A program made the translations under genes and the position numbers. Shown piece after piece: positions 24,030 to 32,550 of a stretch of DNA of 64,000 nt. The stretch comes from Mycobacteriales bacterium (GTDB taxonomy: Bacteria > Actinomycetota > Actinomycetes > JAFAQI01 > DASSKL01). The notes under the pieces are model-generated. The model worked only from the letters and a program-made list of their open reading frames with translations. It made no database searches and was not told where the DNA came from. Position 1 is the first letter of the stretch. Every line of letters starts with the position of its first letter. Location: positions 64,856 through 128,855 of the forward strand of contig DASSKL010000010.1 of the NCBI GenBank assembly GCA_035690485.1. The letters are read 5' to 3'.

Positions 24030-24962
24030 GTGGACCACGGGGCGGCGCCGGACGATGCGCCCGCTGTCGTCATCGACGGCCTGACCAAGTCCTTCAGCGA
24101 CGAGGTGCTCGCCGTCGACGACGTGCACTTCGCCGTGGGGCGCGGCCAGGTGTTCGGCCTGCTCGGTCCCAACGGCGCGGGCAAGACGACCGCGCTGCGC
24201 ATGCTCCTCGGCCTCATCCGGCCGAGCGCGGGCTCGGCCAGCATCCTCGGCGAACGGGTGCGCCCCAGCGCGCCGGTCCTGGCCCGCGTCGGCGCTCTCG
24301 TCGAGTCACCCGCGTTCGTGCCGCACCTGTCCGGTCTGGCCAACCTGCATCTCTACTGGGCCGCCGGGCCCAACCCGCACGACGACATGCACCTCGACGC
24401 CGCGCTCAAGGTCGCCGGGCTCGGCGACGCCGTACGGCGGAAGGTCCGCACCTACTCGCAGGGGATGCGCCAGCGGCTCGGGCTCGCCCAGGCGCTGCTG
24501 GGTCGGCCTGAGCTCGTGATCCTCGACGAACCGACCAACGGCATGGACCCGCAGCAGATGCGGGAGGTGCGCAGGCTGATGACACGGCTCGCCGACGACG
24601 GCACCACGGTGCTGCTCTCCAGCCACCTGCTCGCCGAGGTGGAGCAGGTCTGCACGCATGCCGCCGTCATGAACCGCGGCCGGCTGGTGACGACCGGGAC
24701 CGTCGCCGCGTTGACCGGCCCGTCCAACAGCGTCCTGCTCGACGTCGACGACCGAGGGTTGGCGCGCAGCATTCTCGGCGTCACGACCGGTGTCGTCGAC
24801 GTCGGCGAGCAGGACGACGGCCTCGTCGTACGCCTGCAGGGCATCCGCTCCTCCGACGTGGTGGCGCGGCTGGTGCACGGCGGGGTCGCGGTCGAGCAGG
24901 CGATGGCCCGGCGGCACCTGGAGGACGCGTTCATCGAGCTGCTCGCCGAGGACAAGCCGTGA
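24030..24962 (+). CDS. ABC transporter ATP-binding protein
   Basis: This 310-residue ATPase of the drug- or antibiotic-exporter (CcmA/DrrA-like) class has Walker A GLLGPNGAGKTTALRML (about residue 43), signature YSQGMRQRLGLAQALLG (about 145), Walker B LVILDEPTNGMDPQQ (about 165) and the H-loop in LLSSHLLAEVEQ. It has the DrrA-type extra C-terminal domain. It pairs with the permease encoded next, with which it shares 4 bp (GTGA). Direction of transport is outward by family; the substrate is unknown. Confidence 0.92.
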   Translation: MDHGAAPDDAPAVVIDGLTKSFSDEVLAVDDVHFAVGRGQVFGLLGPNGAGKTTALRMLLGLIRPSAGSASILGERVRPSAPVLARVGALVESPAFVPHLSGLANLHLYWAAGPNPHDDMHLDAALKVAGLGDAVRRKVRTYSQGMRQRLGLAQALLGRPELVILDEPTNGMDPQQMREVRRLMTRLADDGTTVLLSSHLLAEVEQVCTHAAVMNRGRLVTTGTVAALTGPSNSVLLDVDDRGLARSILGVTTGVVDVGEQDDGLVVRLQGIRSSDVVARLVHGGVAVEQAMARRHLEDAFIELLAEDKP

Positions 24963-25789
24963 TCGGGGTCGAGCTGCGCAAGCAGCTGCCGCGCGCGCGG
25001 ACCTGGGTCGCCCTGCTCGTGATGGCCGTCGTGCCGGTCATCATGACGATCGGCTTCGCCGTCGGCGGCCCGCCGCACGACCACGACAACGGGCTGTTCG
25101 CGCTGAGCACCCGGTCCGGGCTCAACATGCCGGTGTCCGCGCTGACCCTCATGCAGAACTTCCTGCTCGTCATCGTCGTCGCGCTGTTCGCCGGCGAGAC
25201 GGTCTCCGGCGAGGCCAGCTGGGGCACGCTGCGCTACCTGCTGATCCGACCCGTGACCCGGACGCGGCTGCTGGCCAGCAAGCTCGCCATCGTCGCGCTG
25301 CTGGTCGTGCTGGCCACCCTGCTGATCCCGATCTTCGGTCTCGCGGCCGGGTTGCCCGCCTTCGGCTGGCACGACGTCGCCGTCGTCAACCCCCAGAGCC
25401 AGGTCACCGACGGCATCCCGACGTTCGGCCTGCTGGATCCCGCGAGCGCCCTGTGGCGGCTGCTCGCCGCGACGGGTTACGTGGCCTGGACGATGGCGAG
25501 CACCGTGGCCTTCGCCTTCCTGCTGTCGGCGCTCATCGACTCGCCGTTCGGCGCGGTGTTCGGCGGGCTCGCCTTCGCGATCGTGTCGCAAATCCTCGAC
25601 AACATCCCGTCGTTCGGCAACGTTCGCTACGGCCTGCCGACGCACTACTGGCACGCGTGGACGCAGCTGTTCGCGCCCACCCTGCACGTCGGCGACATGG
25701 TGACCGGCACGCTCACGCAGCTGCCCTACGTCGCGGTCTTCCTGGCCCTGGCGTTCGCGGCGTTCCGGCGCAAGGACATCCTCACCTGA
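24959..25789 (+). CDS. ABC-2 type transporter permease
   Basis: This 276-residue protein has six hydrophobic helices, beginning after the short basic RKQLPRARTW (TM1 about residues 16-36; others near 55-75, 95-125, 165-190, 195-215 and 245-265). Features of ABC-2 permeases with a short N-terminal helix are present, including GETVSGEASWGTLRYLLIRP (about 80). With the preceding ATPase it should form the export channel as a dimer. The GTG start lies inside the stop of the ATPase gene. Confidence 0.88.
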   Translation: MIGVELRKQLPRARTWVALLVMAVVPVIMTIGFAVGGPPHDHDNGLFALSTRSGLNMPVSALTLMQNFLLVIVVALFAGETVSGEASWGTLRYLLIRPVTRTRLLASKLAIVALLVVLATLLIPIFGLAAGLPAFGWHDVAVVNPQSQVTDGIPTFGLLDPASALWRLLAATGYVAWTMASTVAFAFLLSALIDSPFGAVFGGLAFAIVSQILDNIPSFGNVRYGLPTHYWHAWTQLFAPTLHVGDMVTGTLTQLPYVAVFLALAFAAFRRKDILT

Positions 25790-25864
25790 GCGGGCGGTGT
25801 GGTGACATGGCTCACCGGCCACCTGCCTTGCCTGCTCGCCGCGATCCGGGGAACGCTGCTGCGC

Positions 25865-26803
25865 ATGGGCTGGACCGCGAACGACATTCCTGACCTGCAC
25901 GGGCGCACGGCGATCGTCACCGGCGCCAACAGCGGCATCGGGTTCCACACCGCGCTGCAGCTGGCCAAGCACGGGGCACTCGTGGTGCTCGGCTGCCGCG
26001 ACCCGCACCGCGGTGCCGCAGCACTCGCCCGCCTCGAGGCGGCATCGGTGTCGGCCCAGCTGCTCGCGCTCGACCTCGGGCACCTGGACTCGGTCCGCAC
26101 GTTCGCCCGGCACATCGCCGCCGACCACCCCCGCGTCGACATCCTCGTCAACAACGCCGGCCTCATGGCGATCCCGTACCAGCACACGGCCGACGGGTTC
26201 GAGATGCAGCTCGGCGTCAACCACCTCGGGCACTTCGCGCTCACCGGCCTGCTGCTGCCGCAGCTGCTCGAGGCGCCCGAGCCCCGCGTCGTGACGGTCA
26301 GCAGCACCGCGCACCGCACCGGCGTCATGCGGTTCGACGACCTGCAGGGGGAGAAGCGCTACCGCAGGTGGCAGGCCTACGGGCAGTCCAAGCTGGCGAA
26401 CCTGCTGTTCGCCTACGAGCTCGACCGGCGCGCCCGCACTGCGCAGCTGCCGCTGACCAGCGTCGCCGCCCACCCCGGCTACGCCGCGACCGACCTGCAG
26501 ACCAAGGGTGCCAAGATGGCGGGCCGCCCGCTGACGGAGACCGTCATGCGGCTCGGCAACGCGCTGCTGGCGCAGAGCGACGCTGCGGGCGCGCTGCCGT
26601 CCCTGTACGCCGCGGCCGCACCGGGTGTCCGGGGCGGCGAGTTCTACGGGCCCGGCCAGCTCTTCGAGAGCCGTGGTGCCCCGAAGCGGGTCTCGTCGTC
26701 GAAGGCCTCCCACGACGAGGTGGCCGCGCGCCGACTGTGGGACATCTCCGAGGAGCTGACCGGCGTCCGCTACGAAGCACTACGCGCCGGCTCGCCCGCC
26801 TAG
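25865..26803 (+). CDS. Short-chain dehydrogenase/reductase (retinol dehydrogenase-like)
   Basis: This 312-residue SDR shows the cofactor motif TAIVTGANSGIGFHTA (about residue 16), NNAGLMA (about 94) and the active site with Ser in VVTVSSTAH (about 141) and YGQSK (Tyr about 174, Lys 178). The long C-terminal part and the start MGWTANDIPDLHGRT match the retinol-dehydrogenase/WW-oxidoreductase-like group that prefers NADP. The ATG at 25865 was chosen over an upstream GTG that would add a hydrophobic leader foreign to the family. The substrate is unknown. Confidence 0.88.
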   Translation: MGWTANDIPDLHGRTAIVTGANSGIGFHTALQLAKHGALVVLGCRDPHRGAAALARLEAASVSAQLLALDLGHLDSVRTFARHIAADHPRVDILVNNAGLMAIPYQHTADGFEMQLGVNHLGHFALTGLLLPQLLEAPEPRVVTVSSTAHRTGVMRFDDLQGEKRYRRWQAYGQSKLANLLFAYELDRRARTAQLPLTSVAAHPGYAATDLQTKGAKMAGRPLTETVMRLGNALLAQSDAAGALPSLYAAAAPGVRGGEFYGPGQLFESRGAPKRVSSSKASHDEVAARRLWDISEELTGVRYEALRAGSPA

Positions 26804-26809
26804 CACGGG

Positions 26810-27589
26810 TCAGTTGCGGCCGCGGGCCCACTGCGGCTTGCGCTTGCCCAGGAAGGCGTTCATGCCCTCCCGCGCGTCGGGCAGCTGGCTGGTCGCCGCC
26901 ATGACCTCCATCGCGTAGGCGTAGGCCTTCGGCTGCTCGAGGTCGATCTGCGCGTAGAGCGCCTGCTTGCCGATGCCTTTGCTCTGCGCGGATCCGCGGG
27001 TGCAGCGCTGCAACAGGTCCATGACCGCGACGTCGAGCTGCGCCGCCGGTACGACGGCGTTGACCAGCCCCCAGTCCAGCGCGGTCGCCGCATCGATCGC
27101 GTCACCGGACAACGCCAGCTCCGCGGCGCGCTTGCGGCCGACGTTGCGGGCGATCGCGACCATCGGCGTGTGGCAGAACCACCCGCCCTTGCCACCGGGA
27201 GCGGCGAATCCCGCGTCGTCGGAGGCGACCGCGAGGTCGGCCGACGCGACCAGCTGACAACCCGCCGCGGTCGCGAGCCCGTGCACGCGGGCGACCACCG
27301 GCTGCGGCACCTGCTGCATGAGCGTCATCAGCTCGGTGCAGACGGCGAGCAGGCGACGTACCTCCTCGAGGTCGGCGGACACGACGTCGGCGAAGTCGTG
27401 CCCCGCCGAGAACACCGGCCCGTTTCCGGCCAGCACGATGCCCAGGGCGTCGCTCTCGCCGGCACGGGCGAACGCGTCGATCAGCTCGCGCATGTGCTCG
27501 AGCGACAGGGCGTTGCGTCGCTGCGGGCGGTTCATCGTGATCGTCGTGTAGTCGCCGGAGCGCTCGACGAGCACGTGCTCGTAGGTCAC
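26810..27589 (-). CDS. Enoyl-CoA hydratase/isomerase family protein (short)
   Basis: This 259-residue crotonase-fold protein has MNRPQRRNALSLEHM (about residue 20), the first oxyanion segment GPVFSAGHDFADV (about 58) and the second at ARVHGLATAAGCQLVASADLAVASDDAGFA (about 96-125). The usual catalytic Glu positions are not clearly kept (FAAPGGKGGWF replaces FxxPExxxG), so hydratase activity is uncertain; isomerase or other crotonase chemistry is possible. The GTG at 27589 overlaps the stop of the upstream hydratase gene (GTGA), so the two paralogues are coupled. Confidence 0.85.
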   Translation of the reverse strand: MTYEHVLVERSGDYTTITMNRPQRRNALSLEHMRELIDAFARAGESDALGIVLAGNGPVFSAGHDFADVVSADLEEVRRLLAVCTELMTLMQQVPQPVVARVHGLATAAGCQLVASADLAVASDDAGFAAPGGKGGWFCHTPMVAIARNVGRKRAAELALSGDAIDAATALDWGLVNAVVPAAQLDVAVMDLLQRCTRGSAQSKGIGKQALYAQIDLEQPKAYAYAMEVMAATSQLPDAREGMNAFLGKRKPQWARGRN

Positions 27590-28467
27590 GAGAACTCCGG
27601 CTCGGTGAACCACGGAAAGTAGTCGGGCATGTCCGTCGAGGGCTTCATCGTGAACTCCGGGGGCCGCTTCTCCAGGAACGACTGCACACCCTCGTAAGCG
27701 TCGGCCGAGGCGCCCATGTAGGCAATGCCCCGCGAGTCGATGCGGTGTGCGGCCATCGGGTGGTCCTCGCCGAGCATCCGCCAGAGCATCTGCCGGGAGA
27801 GCGCCACGGACATCGCCGAGGTGTTGTCGGCCACCTCGCGGGCGAGAGCGTAGGCCGCGGGCAGCAGCTCGTCGGGCTCGTAGAGGCCGCTCACCAGCCG
27901 GGCGTCATAGGCCTCCTGTGCCGAGAAGACCCGCCCGGTCATGACCCACTCGCTGGCCTTGCTGATGCCGACCACGCGCGGCAGGAACCACGACGAGCAG
28001 GCCTCGGGCACGACGCCCCGGCGGGAGAAGACAAACCCGAACCGGGCCTCGGTCGACGCCAGCCGCACGTCCATGGGCAGCTGCATCGTGGCGCCCACAC
28101 CGACCGCCGGTCCGTTGACCGCGGCGATCACCGGCTTGAGGCTGCGGAAGATGCGCAACGTCACCAGGCCGCCGCCGTCGCGCCGCACCGGGGGGCCGTC
28201 ACCGTCGCCCTCGCCGCCGCCCTGCGCCCGGCCGTCGAACGTGCTGCCGCCGGCCGACAGGTCCGCGCCGGCACAGAAGCCCCGCCCGGCGCCGGTGATC
28301 ACGACCACGCGCACGCCGTCGTCCGCGTCGGCCCGGTCGAACGCGTCGATGAGCTCGTGCATCATCGTCGCGGTGAACGCGTTGAGCTTGTCGGGGCGGT
28401 TCAGCGTGAGCGTGAGGATCCGGTCCTCGACGCGATAGAGAATCTGCTCGTAGGTCGGGTCAGCCAT
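27586..28467 (-). CDS. Enoyl-CoA hydratase/isomerase family protein
   Basis: This 293-residue crotonase has LNRPDKLNAFTATMM (about residue 23), GRGFCAGADLSAGG (about 62), a Gly/Asp-rich insert (about 78-95) and AAVNGPAVGVGATMQLPMDVRLAS (about 114-138). It also has RFGFVFSRRGVVPEACSSWFLPRVVG (about 141-166), with Glu at the hydratase position. It probably hydrates an enoyl-CoA in a beta-oxidation-like route. It is the first gene of a two-gene unit with the shorter crotonase. The long insert with GGGEGDGDG is unusual for the family. Confidence 0.87.
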   Translation of the reverse strand: MADPTYEQILYRVEDRILTLTLNRPDKLNAFTATMMHELIDAFDRADADDGVRVVVITGAGRGFCAGADLSAGGSTFDGRAQGGGEGDGDGPPVRRDGGGLVTLRIFRSLKPVIAAVNGPAVGVGATMQLPMDVRLASTEARFGFVFSRRGVVPEACSSWFLPRVVGISKASEWVMTGRVFSAQEAYDARLVSGLYEPDELLPAAYALAREVADNTSAMSVALSRQMLWRMLGEDHPMAAHRIDSRGIAYMGASADAYEGVQSFLEKRPPEFTMKPSTDMPDYFPWFTEPEFS

Positions 28468-28494
28468 GCCTCGCAGTCTGCCCGACCCGATTGC

Positions 28495-29367
28495 TCAGAT
28501 CGGTTGGCGGGGCTGCAACGTCGCCGAATCCATCCGCTTGCGGATGAGCGCGACACCACGCGCGCCGACCGTGCTGATGAGGCTCGGAGCCAGACGGTGC
28601 AGCCGCCACAGCGCCCGCGCCGACAGCGGCGTCACGATCAGAGCCTTGTTGCGGTCCACCCCCCGCAGCACGTCGCGCGCGAGCTTGTCGACCGGGTAGG
28701 GGCGGCCGAGCTGCCGCTCGGCGCTGGCCTGCATCTCCTGCGCCCGCCGGGCCATCGACGTCTGCGGCAGGTCCTCGGGGCCGAGGCCGTCGAGCATCGG
28801 GGTGTCGACGAAGCCCGGGCAGACCGCAGTGACCTTGACTCCGAACGGCCGCGCCTCGGCCCGCAGCGCGAGCGAGAGCCCGACGACGCCGTGCTTGGTC
28901 ATCGAATAGGGAGTGAGCAACGGCGCGGGGATCAGCCCGGCCAACGATGCGGTGTTGACGATGTGGCCGAACCCCTGCTTGATCATCAGCGGGTAGGCCG
29001 CAGCCACGCCGTAGACGACCCCGCGCAGGTTGACGTCGATGACGCGATCCCAGTGGGCCACGGTCAGCTCCTCGACCTCGCCGCCGACCGCGACGCCCGC
29101 GTTGTTGAAGACGGCGTCCAGCCGGCCGTGCTCGATCTGCGCCTGCTGGTAGACAGCGGCGACGGCATCGGCGTCGCGTACGTCGAGCGCCACCCCCGAG
29201 GCCGTCCCCGGACCGAGCGACGACAGCATCGTGGCGACCTCGGACGCGCCCTGCGCGTTGATATCGGCAATCACGACGTGCGAGCCGCGCCGGACCAGGC
29301 CCTCGCTGACCGCCCGGCCGATGCCCGATGCACCGCCGGTCACCACTGCTACATGCGCCACGTCCAC
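28495..29367 (-). CDS. SDR family oxidoreductase
   Basis: This 290-residue SDR shows VAVVTGGASGIGRAV (about residue 6), NNAGVAVGG (about 88), Ser in NTASLAG (about 138) and YSMTK (about 153-157). The C-terminus is long and basic (RALWRLHRLAPSLI), as in SDRs of the YqjQ/SadH-like group linked to lipid metabolism. The start is GTG at 29367. It lies 27 bp upstream of the hydratase genes on the minus strand and could share their transcript. Confidence 0.85.
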   Translation of the reverse strand: MDVAHVAVVTGGASGIGRAVSEGLVRRGSHVVIADINAQGASEVATMLSSLGPGTASGVALDVRDADAVAAVYQQAQIEHGRLDAVFNNAGVAVGGEVEELTVAHWDRVIDVNLRGVVYGVAAAYPLMIKQGFGHIVNTASLAGLIPAPLLTPYSMTKHGVVGLSLALRAEARPFGVKVTAVCPGFVDTPMLDGLGPEDLPQTSMARRAQEMQASAERQLGRPYPVDKLARDVLRGVDRNKALIVTPLSARALWRLHRLAPSLISTVGARGVALIRKRMDSATLQPRQPI

Positions 29368-29461
29368 TCCTCGGATGAGATCTGCGCCGACCGTCGCAGG
29401 TCACGGTCGGGCCGGTCAACCCACGTTGGACGTGAGTTCAGTAACGCGGGACGGCTTCCCG

Positions 29462-29818
29462 TCAGCGGTCACCGTCTCCCGGTGGGACGGTGTGGATGTG
29501 CGACGACGGTGGCTCCTGCACGTCGGGGATGCCGCCGGCGATCAGCGACGCGAGCGCACCGAAAAAGGCCACGATCGCGAAGAAACCGGCCATGACGGCG
29601 TGCGCGATCTGGTGGAGCGCGAGGTCCGGGTCATAGCCGGGGAGGAAGTGCGGGAGCTTCTTCGACGGCTCGACGAGATAGATGATCGCGATCGCGAAGA
29701 GGACGACCGACGCGCACATCCAGTAGGCCGCGCGCATCCGTGGGTCGCGCCGCGACCGGCGCCGCGTCTTACGGGCCGCCCAGCGCTCGGCCGGCGTCTG
29801 CTGGCTGGGGATCGTCAC
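29462..29818 (-). CDS. Small two-helix membrane protein
   Basis: This 118-residue protein has a basic N-terminus (RWAARKTRRRSRRDPRMR), TM1 (about 29-47, AYWMCASVVLFAIAIIYLV), a loop with PHFLPGYDPD and TM2 (about 70-92), then a short polar tail. I do not recognise a family. The GTG start follows a TACGCT -10 box by 7 nt, so it is probably leaderless. It has its own promoter and lies between two SDR genes. Confidence 0.6.
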   Translation of the reverse strand: MTIPSQQTPAERWAARKTRRRSRRDPRMRAAYWMCASVVLFAIAIIYLVEPSKKLPHFLPGYDPDLALHQIAHAVMAGFFAIVAFFGALASLIAGGIPDVQEPPSSHIHTVPPGDGDR

Positions 29819-29825
29819 GACCCCC

Positions 29826-29831
29826 AGCGTA
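29826..29831 (-). promoter_or_regulatory. -10 box (TACGCT), leaderless
   Basis: On the minus strand TACGCT is 7 nt before the GTG at 29818. Confidence 0.4.
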
Positions 29832-29879
29832 ACCCCGCCCGCTCGGCCGCTCGGTCCCCTCGACCCGCATGCCGAGCGG

Positions 29880-30638
29880 TCAGCCGCCGGCGCCGCCCAT
29901 CGTGGTCACGCCGCCGTCGATGACCACGCACTCGCCGGTGATCCACGACGCGTCGTCGGAGAGCAAGAACGCCCCGAGCTTGCCGATGTCCTCCGGCTCG
30001 CCCAGGCGCTTCATCGGGTAGGCGCGGGACGACTCCTCCTCGTGCCCCTCGTAGAGCGCGCGGGCGAAGTAGGTCTTGACCACGGCGGGCGCGACGGCGT
30101 TGACCCGCACCTTGGGCCCCATCTCACCGCCGAGCTGCTTGGTGATGTGGATCAGCGCGGCCTTGCTGGCGTTGTAGGCGCCGAGGAACGGGCCGGTGCG
30201 TACGCCGCCCACCGACGCGATGTTGAGGATCGCGCCGCCGTGGTCGCGCATCCAGGCCTCCCAGCACTTCTGCGCCCAGGACACCGGCGAGACGACGTTG
30301 ACCTCCATCACCTTGCGGATGGTCGACAGCGGCGCCTCGATCATCGGACCGAAGTGCGGGTTGACCGCCGCGTTGTTGACCAGGATGTCGACCGAACCCC
30401 ACCGATCGAGCACCGCCTGCACGGTCTCCTGCTGGTGGTCCTCGTCGTCGGCGCTGCCGCGCGAGGCCATCGCCCGGTCGGGGCCGCCCAGCTTCTCGAC
30501 CGCCGCCTCGAGCTCCTCGGGCTTGCGCGCGGTGACGCACACCCGGGCGCCCCGCCGCCCGATCTCCTCGGCGATCGCCAGGCCGATGCCTCGTGTACCG
30601 CCGGTGATGATCGCCGTCTTGCCGTCGAAGTCGCCCAC
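29880..30638 (-). CDS. SDR family oxidoreductase
   Basis: This 252-residue classical SDR shows TAIITGGTRGIGLAI (about residue 8), NNAAVNPHFGPM (about 89), Ser in LNIASVGG (about 138) and YNASKAALIHITKQLGGEMG (about 153), then the C-terminal LLSDDASWITGECVVIDGG typical of FabG-like enzymes. It is likely a 3-hydroxyacyl or secondary-alcohol dehydrogenase using NAD(P). The GTG at 30638 is preceded by GAGGAGGT. It is divergent from the GH15 gene. Confidence 0.88.
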   Translation of the reverse strand: MGDFDGKTAIITGGTRGIGLAIAEEIGRRGARVCVTARKPEELEAAVEKLGGPDRAMASRGSADDEDHQQETVQAVLDRWGSVDILVNNAAVNPHFGPMIEAPLSTIRKVMEVNVVSPVSWAQKCWEAWMRDHGGAILNIASVGGVRTGPFLGAYNASKAALIHITKQLGGEMGPKVRVNAVAPAVVKTYFARALYEGHEEESSRAYPMKRLGEPEDIGKLGAFLLSDDASWITGECVVIDGGVTTMGGAGG

Positions 30639-30714
30639 GCGACTACCTCCTCGTCAGGCTCTCGTGGCGCACGCTATAGGTGTCCGCCGGGCAAGATCGT
30701 GGCAGGGTTCGGGC

Positions 30715-32511
30715 GTGGCTCAACGGATCGAGGACTACGCCCTGCTCGGCGACACGCAGACGGGGGCGCTGGTCGGGCGCGACGGCTCGATCGACTGGCT
30801 GTGCTTTCCCCGCTTCGACTCGGCCGCGGTGTTCGCGGCGCTGCTCGGCACGCCGGACAACGGCCGGTGGCTGCTCAGCCCGGTCGGCGAGGTCCGCACC
30901 AGCCGCCGGCGCTACCGGGGCGAGTCGCTGGTGCTCGAGACCGAGATGGACACCGACGAGGGCACCGTCCGGCTGGTCGACTTCATGCCGATCCGCGGCG
31001 AGGCGCCCGACGTCGTGCGCATCGTCGAGGGCGTGCGCGGCCGCGTGCCGATGCGGATGGAGCTGCGGCTGCGGCTCGACTACGGCCACGTGATCCCGTG
31101 GGTGCGCCGGCTCGGCGACGACCTCGTCGCCGTCGCCGGCCCCGATGCGCTCTGGCTGCGCACGCCGGTCCGCACGCGCGGCCGGGACTTCACGACGGTC
31201 GCGGAGTTCACCGTCGGCGAGGGCGACCGGGTGCCCTTCGTCCTCACCTGGCAGGCCTCCCACCTGCCCGCCCCCCAACCGGTCGACGCCTTCGACTCCC
31301 TCGACGACACCACGTCGTGGTGGGAGGAGTGGATCGACAGGTGCTCCTACGACGGCGAGTGGACCGAGGCGGTCCACCGCTCGCTCGTGACCCTCAAGGG
31401 GCTCACCTATGCGCCCACCGGCGGCATCGTCGCGGCCGCGACCACGTCCTTGCCGGAACAGCTCGGCGGCGTACGCAACTGGGACTACCGCTACTGCTGG
31501 CTGCGCGACGCGACGCTGACGTTGACGGCGCTGCTCTACACCGGTCACGTCGAGGAGGCGCGCGCCTGGCGGTCGTGGCTGCTGCGCGCGGTGGCCGGCA
31601 GCCCGGAGGACCTGCAGATCATGTACGGCGTCGCGGGCGAGCGCCGGCTCGCCGAGTGGACCCCCGAATGGCTGCCGGGCTACGAGGGCTCCGCACCGGT
31701 GCGCATCGGCAACGCGGCGGTCGACCAGTTCCAGCTCGACGTCTACGGCGAGGTCATGGACGCGCTGCACCTCGCCCGGCAGAACGGCCTCGAGCCGGAG
31801 AAGTCCGGCTGGTCGCTGCAGCGCGAGCTGATGGCCTTCGTCGAGGAGCACTGGCGGGAGCCCGACGAGGGCATCTGGGAGGTGCGCGGGCCGCGCCGGC
31901 AGTTCACCCACTCGCGGGTCATGGCGTGGGTGGCCGCCGACCGCAGCGTGCGGTCGATGGAGCGGTTCGGGCTCACGGGCCCGCTGCAGAAGTGGCGGGC
32001 GCTGCGCGACGAGATCCACGCCGAGGTGATGGCGAAGGGCTTCGACAGCGAGCGGCAGACCTTCACCATGTACTACGGCAGCAAGGAGCTCGACGCAGCA
32101 CTGCTGCTGCTGCCCTCGGTGGGCTTCCTGCCGGCCGACCACCCCCGCATGCTCGGCACGGTCGCGACCGTGGAGCGTGAGCTGCTCTCCGACGGGTTCG
32201 TCATGCGCTACACGCAGCCGGCACAGGAGTCACCCGACGGCCTGCCGCCCGGCGAAGGAGCGTTCCTGGCGTGCAGCTTCTGGCTCGCGGACAACTACGC
32301 GATGCAAGGGCGGCACGACGAGGCCCGCGAGCTGTTCGAGCGACTGCTCGACCTGCGCAACGACGTCGGCCTGCTCGCCGAGGAGTGGGACCCGGCGGCC
32401 AAGCGCCAGGTCGGCAACTTCCCGCAGGCGTTCAGCCACGTGCCGCTGATCGAGACCGCCCGCACGCTGTCGCACGACGGCGGCCCGGCGCACCCGCGCC
32501 GCCACGACTGA
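30715..32511 (+). CDS. Glycoside hydrolase family 15 protein (trehalase-like)
   Basis: This 598-residue protein has an N-terminal beta-sandwich (IEDYALLGDTQTGALVGRDG at residues 4-23, then IDWLCFPRFDS) and an (alpha/alpha)6 catalytic barrel with RNWDYRYCWLRDATLT (about 259). Actinobacterial GH15 members with this start hydrolyse trehalose to two glucoses rather than starch, so it would break down the trehalose made by the otsA and otsB products encoded 20 kb away; the activity is inferred from the family. There is no signal peptide. The GTG at 30715 follows a TATAGG-like -10 (about 30675) and a weak ribosome site. Confidence 0.85.
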   Translation: MAQRIEDYALLGDTQTGALVGRDGSIDWLCFPRFDSAAVFAALLGTPDNGRWLLSPVGEVRTSRRRYRGESLVLETEMDTDEGTVRLVDFMPIRGEAPDVVRIVEGVRGRVPMRMELRLRLDYGHVIPWVRRLGDDLVAVAGPDALWLRTPVRTRGRDFTTVAEFTVGEGDRVPFVLTWQASHLPAPQPVDAFDSLDDTTSWWEEWIDRCSYDGEWTEAVHRSLVTLKGLTYAPTGGIVAAATTSLPEQLGGVRNWDYRYCWLRDATLTLTALLYTGHVEEARAWRSWLLRAVAGSPEDLQIMYGVAGERRLAEWTPEWLPGYEGSAPVRIGNAAVDQFQLDVYGEVMDALHLARQNGLEPEKSGWSLQRELMAFVEEHWREPDEGIWEVRGPRRQFTHSRVMAWVAADRSVRSMERFGLTGPLQKWRALRDEIHAEVMAKGFDSERQTFTMYYGSKELDAALLLLPSVGFLPADHPRMLGTVATVERELLSDGFVMRYTQPAQESPDGLPPGEGAFLACSFWLADNYAMQGRHDEARELFERLLDLRNDVGLLAEEWDPAAKRQVGNFPQAFSHVPLIETARTLSHDGGPAHPRRHD

Positions 32512-32550
32512 CCGGTCCGAGACGCTCGGCGCGGCGACGCCGGCGCGCGG

